DNA from: Panorpa germanica
Taxonomy: Eukaryota > Arthropoda > Insecta > Mecoptera > Panorpidae
Assembly (NCBI GenBank): GCA_963678705.1
Contig: OY783203.1
Span: 46,438,347 to 46,502,346, forward strand
Length of the DNA stretch: 64,000 nt
Direction: 5' to 3'
Part shown: one piece after another, positions 13,214 to 25,137 of the stretch
How the letters are laid out: each line of letters begins with the position of its first letter
Numbering within the stretch: the first letter of the stretch is position 1
The notes under the pieces: generated by a model
Seen by the model: the letters and a program-made list of their open reading frames with translations, nothing else
The model's database searches: none
What the model was told of the DNA's origin: nothing
Translations under genes and position numbers: made by a program

Positions 13214-16200
13214 ATATAACGCACTAAAATTTACTTTGGATTTCTAGAAATATTTTTAAGTTTTTTTTGAAAAAAAAATGGTCTAATCTAAAAACACAAA
13301 ACATGGCTATTACCTTAAATATTCATATGTAACATTCTAAAATCTATAATCTAATCTAAAAAAAATCTAAAATCTATAATCTAATGTCTTAAAATCCTAT
13401 AATTACTAAAAAGATTATAGTGATTAAAAACAAATATATGAATTATAAATTCGAAAAAAGGTAATTTTATGATTCTAATAGCAAGGAAATATTTTATATA
13501 AAAAATTAAATTAAGGTCATAATTTGAAGGCTGTCATCTAAACAGATCACCGTGAAGCAAAGCATCGTAAAACAGAGTGTGCCTAAACACCCATCATCTG
13601 TATAACTGTTACACTAGTACACCTAGTAACGGTCCTGCGTCCCGTGTAGCCTTAACTAATAAAATGCTTTCTATATGGTATTGTTCCCAAACCTTAATTA
13701 TTGTGTTAAAAAAATTTCATTTGATATTGAATGACGACAGCACCTATAGCAGCTATAGACGATACAAGTTAATTAGCTTATTTCATTTTTGGGAGGGTAT
13801 AGACCTTCAAATTTGCATATTTTTATTTATACTTGCACGACATCTGAAATTTATTTCATGATCACAAACATGGCAATTAATTTCTTTTGTTAAAGAATTA
13901 TTTTCATCGAGACATCAACAAATTAATAACGAAAATAATTAACCTTTTAAATTGGCAATATATTTACAAAAATGTAATCACTAATTTTTAAAATATAAGA
14001 AATAGATAAGGGTTTTTGTAGAAATATTTCTATTGATGCAACCGTAATATAAATATTTAATTATAAATCACATGCGTGATTAAAAGTTTCTTGATTTAGG
14101 ATAGCATTTATTTAGAGATTACGAAAAGTAATTATATGTAGTTGTCTAGCCAATTGGTCTAACCAATTGGCCATGGTCGAATAAAAATAAAAGAAAGACT
14201 TCATCCATTTCAACCAGATTTATCACAAGTTTTAAATAGAACACGTTTATTAACACACATTTATTTAAATAACCCAGCAATTGAGTGTATTCAAATGAAA
14301 ACACAAATACCATTCCTAGGTAATGCGAATCCACACCAAATCACGCAAGAATTGATCTGGATTTGTAATCCGATTGAAAATGGCTGTTACATGATGTACG
14401 AGTATAAGTAAATCGAAGAGATACGTATGATACTAGAGTCGCAATATTTACTTAATATATATACCCTTTCTATAAATAATCGAGTTCTAGAAACGACCAG
14501 CATTTTCTGCTAATAAAAAACTAGAAACGAAACGAAAATGGAATCAATCAAAATAAAAAATGAAATTAAAAACTAATATATGAATTTTTGGTTTAAAATT
14601 AAAAAAGAAATAAACAATTTATTTTGTAATAAAAAACTACAATTTAACAATTTTGAGTAAAGAAAATTAGTATTCTTAATTAACTTAATTATTAACTATA
14701 ACGCTGATCAAGGATTCGATTACCGAGAGATGAATAAAGACAGCTCGATGAGAAAACTCTAAAAACGGTGAATCTTTAATATTGTACATTATTTTCTGTT
14801 TTTAACTAAATTCCAATTTCCACAAATTTTCACTTTTTTTTCCGTTGAGAAAACTCCGTTACCATAGAAATATTTTTGCATGGATTCGATTTTGTTTTTA
14901 TAATCAAGTTTGAATAATAACTCATTTCCGTGACAACCTTATTTCATTTTCATTTTAATCACTTTTCAACGAATGAACTTAGGAAAAAGCGTCAAAAGTA
15001 ACCGTTTCCGTTCGTGTCTAATTATTCTAGTTACTAATACATGTTCAAAAATGAAACAAAATATTCGTATATTTGACACGAAAACTGTTAATTTAATTTA
15101 AACTTTTAATTAAAATATCTGTTTTAAAATTACAAATACAAAAAAACTTTTCTGTTACATGGCAGCTACTTATGGTCGTATTAAGTAATTAACCAATGGA
15201 CAGGATTAGCAGATATTTCTTGGGTATTATTTAGAACAACATCGATCTTATTAAATAGCAGATGCTGCAGATAAACAATACTTTTCTTTTTGAACATAAA
15301 GTACTTTAAAATTTGTTGAAGAAATGATCTTTTTTTTTAGCTCTGACGGAAATATTCGGTAAGTAAAGTAAAGAAAAGTCGCGTCATCTGTAAGTTCAAG
15401 GTTCGCTTTTTTGTATTTCTAAAAAGAACAAATAACGAGCTCCATCGACCAATAACGACTTCTCCAAGTAGTCCGTAGAATAGACTGCTAAGTTCGCGAA
15501 AGTCTGTTCATTAGCTGTGTAGCTAAAATTAGGGTTTGTTTTGCAGGAACAAAATTGAGCTGTTTGAACGACTTAAATAAGTTCAATAAGTATTTTGCGG
15601 CTAAATTGATTCTAATTCTCGCTATTTGACTTGTTGAATCCACCATCTTTTTCTTCATATAATTCAGAGCGATGGCGGCTGAATATATGTAGTGTTGTGT
15701 TATTACGGTTTAGACTTTAACTGCAAATTTGGAAGGTTCAAGTTCATTCATTATGTTCAAAATCACTTCAGCACAACTCTAACAAAGCTCGTTCATTAAA
15801 TCTCTAATATTTCACGAAAACACTAATCATATTCGCTAAAGAACTCCAACGTGTTTGGCAGTATAAAACTAGCTCTTTGTGACAGAGCTCTGCCATAATT
15901 TTGTTTTGTAACCGGACCTGGATCCATCCAGTTTTTCACCAGGATCCCGGGTTCGAGTTTAAGGCCATTATCCTCCGATTCGGATCGGGTATGAAGACCT
16001 AGATAGAGGGGGCCCGCACTACAACTTGCGCCAAAGAGCCTACCGATCCTAAAAACGACACTGTGACTCTCTTTTTCATCTCTACCTCTCTATTCTTGTT
16101 TTTCCAATTCGTGGATAATCTGTATAGTTGAACGTATAATACAAATTAACGCAATAACAATTAATACATAAAATAAAGCAACACCTCCGATCAGCGCTGC

Positions 16201-18415
16201 TAATTTATTGGCACGTAAAGCAAACCCAGGTAACCCACATAATATATACGACTACGAGGATATGTAATTTAGTTCAAGAACAACGCAACGTAGGTCAGAT
16301 GAAAAGCTGGTGTATTGCCAGATCCTTAAGTTAGATGCATAAAGTCAAGGTCTGGTATTTGCAGGGGCTATTAATTATTTCATTTATGAGGCAAACCCAT
16401 TTGCTGCACATTCGCTATCAATTTCCCGCATACTGCAATGCAGTATTCACCTTACGTAATCATTTCCTAAACTGGAAATATCTAATACAAAATTAGATTA
16501 AATTTATTATCATTTTAACGCTCGTACCATACTGCAGGTTCATTTGCATAAATGAAAATTCCATTTAGAAATAAATTTAACTATCCCACCTCTTGTGGGC
16601 AGAAAAAACTTTCGAAGAAGGTCATTTCCTGATGCATATTTTATACTAATATCTACCCTGGAACGTCCAACGTTCAACGTTGTATCGACATAGAAACATG
16701 TCTTGCTAAAATATTCTGATTTATATTCTGCTTCTCCTACTTTACGTCTACCTATTCATTACTCATAGCAACACACAAGTACTTGTTCCGGTAATAGAAA
16801 AATCTTCGGTTTACACTTTTTATAAGTATAGCATAGCTCTAGCACTTTCAACTATTTTTACGTTATGGGATCAACGAGTATAGGATGTACCTGTATTAAT
16901 ATTAAAGTATAAGATATACTAATATATATAAAAATCTATAACAAACACTTCCTAAGGAAAAAGTACATTTAAGACGCTAAACATTTGAACCATATTTAGA
17001 AAATTACAAAAAAAAATTAAGATATATATAACTTAAAAAAAACCTATTATTTCAATATAGTAGGTCACAACGGTAATTACAAAATACATTGTCAAGTACA
17101 AAAAGCTTGTATATTATACACGTAGTTGTTTTTGTAACAAATAAACTAGAATAAATTATGAGAATGATTCAAGTATGTTATGGTTTGCGTATTCGAGTTT
17201 TGCAACATACCCGAATTGAAATTTTAGTCCTATCCTGATCCTAAAATTGATCTTTGCCCCTCTTTTCATCCTGAAAACAGTAAAGTGAACCTCGTCTCAT
17301 CCTAAACTTTATTGTGACTCCTACAAACATTTAGAAAGCAGGGTGAAAAGAGGACCAACATTTGACAACAGAACTTGAAAAACGTTGATAAATAACAATC
17401 TTATTCAAAACGTTTGATTACTTAGCGATAGAGCGAAAAGAAGTTATAGTAAGCTACCAGAACTGCGGATGGAAGAAAGACAATAAACTAGGAACAACAA
17501 GAAGAAAGAGTTTAAGCAGAAAGTCTAAGATAGAGAGAGATGAAAGAGAGGATAAAAAGCTGAGTGTACAAGAATGTTTCATTACTAACCGCAAAGTTTG
17601 TACTTTAGATTAAAATAAAAATATCACCACTTTTTTCGGAAATATTGCATTCCTTATTGATTTAAAATGACCGCTCTTGTTGAAAGATTTTATGGATCAA
17701 AACAAAATTGGAAAACAGATAGAGGCGAATATTACATTGAGTGAAGAATCATTTTGTTAAAAAACATCTTCTAAGCAGTGTTAGATGATGATATTGCTAA
17801 CGTAAGGGCACTTTGGGATATCACACTATTTTAATGTTGTATTGGTAAATTGTAAGATAGAAAGAGTGATGCTTCCATCACTAGGGTAGAAGATGAAAGT
17901 GGTGAAGATGCTGGAAGCTATACAATACACCAGGACCCCAATTTACGTCGATTCGATTTGATCGTCTTTTCTCGATCTCTATTAACAGCGCTAATAATGG
18001 CCGTGGTGAATACCACATATGTAAATATTCTACTACTTATAACCTACTTATTAAATACAGATAGGTATCATACTCGTTACATGTGGTGGACTTTATAAAC
18101 CTACTCAATATGCAAATAGCTGCATTTCATATTACGAGTGAGTTGCACACTTCATGTACGAGTGCAACTTTTATATTATACAAACTTTGAGCATGCAATC
18201 CTTTTGTAAATATTATTATTATTACTTATTACCGTACCTAGTTTAGTTTAAAGAACTACACTACGATATCATAATAGAAAAATATTACCTACTAAAGAAA
18301 ATATTATTCAAAGCAATATCTTATAACGTTACCTGTATAAAATATAAGTCATGATGCTAACACGGAGCTTTAACGATTATAAAACCAAAGTTTAAACGTA
18401 TACAACTGACTTCAG
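13214..18415. other. Non-coding stretch
   Basis: No supported gene. A GC-richer patch at about 15905-16070 (GGATCCCGGGTTCGAG) looks like a transposon remnant; 17430-17570 is purine-rich on the plus strand; paired CCAATTGG palindromes sit at 14150-14172. Confidence 0.55.
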
Positions 18416-18448
18416 TGACCTATATGACCTCTATGACCTCCATGACCT
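18416..18448. promoter_or_regulatory. Four direct TGACCT half-sites with 3-bp spacers
   Basis: TGACCT occurs at 18416-18421, 18425-18430, 18434-18439 and 18443-18448, each separated by three bases (ATA, CTA/TAT-type and CCA-type spacers). On the minus strand these are AGGTCA half-sites in DR3 array, the kind of site bound by nuclear receptors. It may equally be a short minisatellite; no gene start is evident beside it. Confidence 0.35.
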
Positions 18449-20658
18449 AATTTGAGGTAGTTTAAACCAGTGAAATAAAATTTAATAATCCATAGTTTAA
18501 CTCGGTAAGCTGTTAAGCACGCAATAATTATAATCATTGAAGTTTTAAAGAGTTCATTAAGACCGTCCATTATTTAAGACATTTCTAAGCATTCTGCACT
18601 ACCCCAAAATATTATATAGTTCAAATTACGAGAGTTTGGCGGCGACTCATACTTAAAACAAGTTGTGGGGTATAAACTGCCGATATAACTAAAATGCACT
18701 GAGACTCACTTATTATTCTATAATGTATATAGAAACGAATAAGATAAAATTCATTGTCATATTATAGATGTATACCGCTCTTATAACCTCTTATAAGTAT
18801 AAGTCACCGCCGAACTATCGTCATTTGGACTATATATGTGTTTTCTATAAAGAAAAGTTTGAATTTATTTTGAAAATTCAAGGAACTTTTAACCCGGTCG
18901 TATCGGGCGCCAAAATGAGGGGCACCAAACTGTAAGTAAAGTAGTGCCAGGTGTAAATTAATTTCGTAATACGCTAAAGGAGCTTTAAAGGAGAGGAAAA
19001 CAATACAATGCATCTTGGCGCCGGTTTTCCGGCATGCAAAGTTGCAGTCTAATATTTGTAACAAATTAAATATTATTATTTGATTAAAGAACATGATTAT
19101 ATGTTCAATACAAACTGAAGGAAGAATTTTACCAACACAACAATTTATATATACATATATTCGAATAAAATAGTATTTTCGAGTATAAATCTGTTAGTAT
19201 TTTGAACAGATGAACTTTTTTCAACAGAATAACAGATATTCCTGACTTTCGCTCATTAATAATTTGATTTAATTTGTTATAGATAATAAAGATAAAGGAA
19301 TTGGGTACTGTTCTTTATAAAATATCAATTACATTATAATTAATATCTGCGACTGTTTTATAAATAAGCGACAAGTAAGTTACACAATAAATCCACATAA
19401 ATAATAAAAGTAAACAATAAACAAACCTAATGAAAAAAAAGAACTCCTTAAGCATCATTCACTGTTAACAAATAGCAGCCAGCATATTCTAAGCAAATAA
19501 ATATAAACCTCCAGAGTTTGATAATTTGAAAAACACTTATTCAATTGATTACGAACTGTGTTTTGATTTTCATTGTTCGTTATATAAACATATTATTATT
19601 TCTACCCCATTTTACTTGAATTCTGAATAACACTTCAAATGTGATTCAAACCGATTACTATTTATTCCATTTATGAATTCTACCCCTTTCGTTTCGTTTC
19701 TTTTAGCCGTATTTATGAAGAAGTTGATTGCTCCATACTTCTATACAATGGCAATGGATTCAATATATTTATTGTATAAAGAGAAGAGAACAAGACGACT
19801 TTCCTTAATGATTAAGTTTGATTTATTATTTCGAATTTATGTCGTTTACCAACCCGTTTATTGTCACCAGTCGCCAGTAATTCAAGTCTGGTTATTATAC
19901 TAACTCTTCGGCTGTCTACTGGCTACTGGCTACTGTTAGCTGTCACTCAAAATACTTTCAGACTCTTTGTTTTGGGACCCCCTCATCTGGAGATACCACA
20001 ACAACATGATATTCTAAAGCAGATTATCCACCAAAGAAACGTTTTGACTAAACGACCAACTTTAGTAATTAAATATTTCCTAAATATATGCTTACAAATT
20101 GAACACTATTTCTACGGATAGACAAATACCCTTATCTCGTATGACTCCTTTGCTAAGTAGATGTTCCTTTCATAATTTCTATCCTCAGTAAAGATCATAT
20201 CAATCGGTGATACACAGATCGTATAATGTACAATGGCTCGGAATAATGCATAAACTATGTCACCATTAAGAAAAATTGAACAATTACTGAACCTATTAAC
20301 TATTTGATAAATCACCACAATAATGAACCCGGAAAATAAGAAACAATGAGAGGAGTTAATCATTGTATACATGACTGATTGAAAGATGAGCTTAAATCAA
20401 TGCTAATCTCCTTTTCGATCTTTGAGGAGTCCCTTGTAGTAAGGTTAGAATCCTTGCTAAATCTTAAGTTAATTAATAATAGATGTCTCTGCTCGTGACT
20501 TTGTTTATTTTGCGCAGACTACTGCGATTCTTTACCATTCTTAGTATTGTTATATCTGGTTGTGAATAAGGTTACAACTGTTGTCCTCTGCCCCTACATT
20601 GTAATTATTTGTTATGATTTATAACCAACCATCTCAAATCCATCTGATCTCAAAAGCT
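18449..20658. other. Non-coding stretch
   Basis: Frames at 18804-19094, 19673-19903 and 19861-20121 have no recognisable motifs and ordinary AT-rich composition; nothing else supported. Confidence 0.55.
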
Positions 20659-20813
20659 CAGGGCCGAATTTAGAGGTGTGGAAGCCCTAATTATTTTCCG
20701 AATATAAGGAATAATTTCTTTTCGTGAAGTCTTTAAAAAATTTATTGATTTTCCCTCTATTTTGGAGGCCCCAGGGCAGTAGCCCTGCCTGCCCTGCCTC
20801 AAATCCGGGCCTG
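20659..20813. mobile_element. hAT-like MITE, 155 bp
   Basis: Terminal inverted repeats CAGGGCCGAATTTAGA and, reversed, CAGGCCCGGATTTGAG. AAAAGCT flanks both sides (20652-20658 and 20815-20821); extended to 8 bp the copies differ at the first base. The interior has GC-rich GAGGCCCCAGGGC, like the repeats at 33275 and 52552. Confidence 0.75.
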
Positions 20814-21510
20814 TAAAAGCTACTGAAGGTGAAGGTTGCCATACTTAATGCAATACTCTGCAATCCACCAGCAGCACCGTTATCTAAAAGTATGCTCGCC
20901 AGCCGGAAAAGAGTGATTAAGCTTCCAGAGGTGTTTTGTGCCATAGAAAGTACTAAGTACAAATAGGAACATATACCTTTCTCTTTTGCACACATTTTGG
21001 ACAAACTTTTAATCTATAGGAAACATAGGCATTTTGGACACCCTTGATTTCCCTTTTAACACATAAATACCATATTTGCAATATAGACGCTTAGTAAAGA
21101 TAACCATGAGAAGATTCACAAAAATGTACAAATTTAGATTTAGAAATCCATTACTAATTAGAGGAAACCTCCCAATTATAGTACAAATACTGCGGTACTT
21201 GATTTGATTATACCCTCTAGCAAAGGTACGTAATAATAGCCTGCTATAAGAATTACCATCGTCGTGATTATTTTTAAGAATTGAAAAATGAAACCTTCTA
21301 TCACAGACATAATCGTACAGAACCTAATAAACATTTAATTACCTTTTGCATTATAAAGGGACTATAAAATCCGTATAATCAAAATCAACAATTAAATTAT
21401 TGTTAAAAATTAATTTAATGCTAAAACATTTATTCACAAAACATTTTTATGAGACTATTAAAAGTAAAAGCCAACAAATTAACAAATATAATCGCATAAT
21501 CAACGTTGAG

Positions 21511-21564
21511 CATGGAGTCCGAGCGAACCCGTATGAAGTTCGAGAATGAACTCATGAGACGACT
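21511..21564 (+). CDS. Possible short internal exon
   Basis: A GC-richer island reads MESERTRMKFENELMRR plus two bases, ending at GTAAGT. It could be an initiator exon (good context GAGCATGG) or, entered at 21511 after TTGAG, the phase-matched continuation of the exon at 10354-10418. The acceptor has no good pyrimidine tract. Only this frame is open. The sequence is charged and helical; not recognised. Confidence 0.3.
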
Positions 21565-22884
21565 GTAAGTTGTAAATCACTATTACATTTTAATTGCTGT
21601 TTTAATAAATACGATTATTTCAGATGATTGATGTTTTTACATTTGTTAAAACAGTCATATTTTTGCAATGGTTTACAATTCGTTGGTTTTTAATTTCATT
21701 GTTGCTATACGCAGGCTAAAAATAGGAACCGCCCAATGTCACAATATCTCTGAAGACTTCTCATAAAAGGAGCATGGCATAACATGTGGTATGGTAAAGT
21801 TTTTTGTATTTAGTCAACCAATGAGATTCAATATTGTCAAGTACTAAGTAAGCTCCTAGTATGACGTTTTTACAAAATACCGTACACCTGTGCATTAAAT
21901 GTTCATGATCCCCAAGATTTAAATTTTTACCCCATTTAAGGTAATGTATCCCACACTTATCCAACTCCTCCTCTATTTGTAGATTACTGCCTAATATTTA
22001 AAAATAATATTTGCATATTATCAATGCTTCGACATAAACACTGACACTATAAGGCTAAAGTGTAATGTCTCGTACAGATTGGTGCTACATCCAACATTTA
22101 TATATTTTCATTCATACGTTTACATTATTTAGACATGAGTGTACTACATATTCTGTACGTTTATCGTACAGACTAGTGCGACATAAACAAGCGACACTAA
22201 TAATACCCTTACTTATGCTATTATTAAAAATTCTAGGTAGAATTTTTATGAAACAAAAATGTTTCAATCCTAAGTGGGAACATCTAAAAAAATTACGGTT
22301 TTGAATGTGATCTCGAACAAAATATTATTTGAAGTGATATCCTTATTTTGTTTTTACCGAGATAGTACTGCCTCGGTAGTCTTGCCATGCTTCCTTACAG
22401 TTGTGTTACCTTCATAAAATAAAACACTTTAACATTTTAATTGAATGTCACCGTAAATAAACACGCTGTTTTCAAATATTTGTTATTGTCAGGATATCGT
22501 CAACAGAATACTAAAAATCTCGCCCATTTATGGAATTGTATGGAAAATAGGTAACTCTGAAGAATGCAATCAACTTGTACATAGTAAACATACTGTAATT
22601 AAGTAGACTATCATAAGCATCATCATAATAGCTGGTAGATTTCACCGTTGCAATGATGAAACCACCTTAATATCCCCATTCAAAATAATTTGTAGTACCG
22701 AATTAAAGATGCTGTATCAATATATAATATTCTTGAATTAAATTGTTTGTTTATGTGAGTTCTATCTGCTTGGCATTTCTTTGTAGTTGTATGTTTCTCT
22801 GCACCTAGGCCACCTAATTCGGCTGCATTTCTCGTATCCTCTGATTACGGGTCTGCTAACAAGGTTTTCTAATTATTAACACCA

Positions 22885-22967
22885 GCACCGGCACCAACCA
22901 CAGCCGCCCTCACCCCCGCCTTACACATGACACTACATACAAGTCACAGCTAACAGCCACACAGTAG
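22885..22967 (+). CDS. Possible terminal exon of the short plus-strand gene
   Basis: TTTTCTAATTATTAACACCAG ends at 22884 as a plausible acceptor; entered in the phase left by 21511-21564 the frame reads LTGTNHSRPHPRLTHDTT through LTATQ and TAG. If the three pieces belong together the product is a secreted or anchored peptide of about 70 residues. This linkage is an inference from phases. Confidence 0.2.
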
Positions 22968-24898
22968 TTGTGTTTAACTTATTGATTTTTTTTCACATGA
23001 TATTATTATTTGTTCCTTTCTCTATTTTAATTCTAAATTCACAATATGCACATACAAACCTTTTTTCCTACATTTATAAAATCTTTTATAAACTCTGAAA
23101 ACAATAGACTTATTTACATGTTTTGATGATTGTTCTATTTATACAAATTTATTCTGCTAAATTACATTTATAAAAGCAAATAATAAATTAAGACAATCTA
23201 ATTACCGAGATTTTTACATAACAGTTTAAAACGAAATAGTGAATAGAATGTATTGGTGTGTGTGTGTGTGTGAATTGCATAACAATTGTTGCCATTAGAG
23301 CAGTTAGATTGTAAACATTTTTATAGACTCACAATCAAAAAGATAGTTCGAGTTTCGGTATTATTAACCTGTTGTTAAATTATTGGTGAAATGAGTTCAA
23401 CAGCAGATGCATGCAATAAATACCATTGTATCAGTATTATTAACTTATTTATAAATCCATAATTAAAAAGGTACACTAATGACTTTTCTAATTTATCAGG
23501 CAGTATTTAAATTGGAATCAGTCTAAAGTGAAATGTTTCTGTCGTGTGTAGAGTGCAATGGCCCCGTTCGAAATGGTCGGTGTCCCATATGCATCTTCGT
23601 CGGCAGTGCAAGAGACGTTAAAAATAATAAAATAGAATAAATAAAACTATTTAGAATAGGCATAGTGTCAGTGTCAGACACAAAAGTTGTGAAGCGACAA
23701 CGGATCTGTCTGGGTATTCAAGTCACCCAAAAAAAAAATCCAATCAGAATCAAATGCAAAAACTAACCTCTTCACAAAGTACCTACAAGTAGTACTGTTT
23801 GTACAACGACGGACGATAGATATAAGTAGTCAACACGCGTGACAAACCCTCGTGAAAGAAAACGTCAAAACTAACCGATATTTATGAATTAAAACAGGTT
23901 TATTTCACAATGACAGCTATAAATTATAATACAAAACAAAGTTATGAATTAAAATATTACTTACCATTTGTATATTTTTCTAGAATTCTTCAATAAAACT
24001 TTGTATAAATTTAAACGTTTCGTAAAAAATATATAGTATTTACATCTGCTGTCAAAATTAGTTTTGATATTCTTTTAAAAAATTGTCTAGTGTATATTTT
24101 ACGTAATATTTCACAAGAACTATAAATTAATATATACTACAAAATAAGCGCTTTAAAAAAATACATTGTAATTTTTTAGAATAAATAAAATTGCTTAAGA
24201 CTTACAGATTAATTATATTCTGCACTAAAATTATGATACATCGCGGCCATCTTTTTTATGTTTGTATGCATTCAATTGTTTGACACTTTCCGAGTAAGGT
24301 ATCAAATATCGATAGGCAGCCATCTATTGATTGTCTTGATAACAGATATTGGTTCTATTCTTTGATAACAGAAATCTGTTTTACATTTGTTTATTAAAAT
24401 ATTCAAATAAAATAAAATATTGATTTTAATTGTGTATTATTGTTATATTATCGGTATTATTTTAAAAGCATTACAAATAGTTATACTTTTAAAAAATTAA
24501 ACCAGAAAGAAGTGGTACATTTATATTTCTAATATACATTTATTTGGTATGCATGTTTTAGTAAAAATAAGCCAATATTTGTACGTAACTGATTCTAAAT
24601 AAAAATATTATTAAAAATGTTGCTATAAATTTTGACTCCAAATTAATTTTTCATACATCTTATTAGGCTGTAATTAACTACCAATCCGAGAAATCAACCA
24701 CTTAAGTAATGTGCATCTCGGATAAAAACAAAAGATTGTTCAAATATTCATCCTTCTAGTGTAACATTTAGTTGTATCAGCTTATCTACGTCAAAATTAA
24801 TTTAAATACTTTATAACAATAAGAATACTAACATACTAATATACTAATGTTTTACATTTACAATTACTTTAGATTTTCTTTGTTTAAGTCATCAACTT
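22968..24898. other. Non-coding stretch downstream of Ir25a
   Basis: Contains the (GT)9 tract and presumably the Ir25a 3'-UTR at its upper end. No gene seen. Confidence 0.6.
23255..23272. repeat. (GT)9 microsatellite
   Basis: Nine GT dinucleotides in non-coding sequence. Confidence 0.9.
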
Positions 24899-25137
24899 TC
24901 AAGGATGCAACTGATTTCTTGGAAAAACTGAAATATAAGAGATTCTTGGGTTCTTCTCAATAACTGGCCTAAAGCTGCTACCAATAGTGACACGTTGTGG
25001 TTTTCTAGGCATTGGTGGTTCAATTGATTTAACAATTTGAACAGTGTTACGCTTTTTACGTTTGTGATAAAATATTTCACCCGCTAGGGTAATCATCGCC
25101 AAAGCCAGGCCGAACAGCGTTGCGATGAATACTCCTC
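24899..25137 (-). CDS. Ir25a: IR25a exon 14: last transmembrane segment, tail and stop
   Basis: Encodes M4 (GGVFIATLFGLALAMITLAG), a basic stop-transfer stretch (YHKRKKR) and a cytoplasmic tail ending RISYISVFPRNQLHP before TGA at 24899-24901. A possible AATAAA signal on the minus strand is at 24539-24544. Confidence 0.93.

Noticed and set aside
17849-18098. Plus-strand frame reading RVEDESGEDAGSYT, which recalls the end of an Ig domain
   Set aside because: No convincing acceptor or donor and no upstream Ig strands or cysteine; one short motif is not enough.
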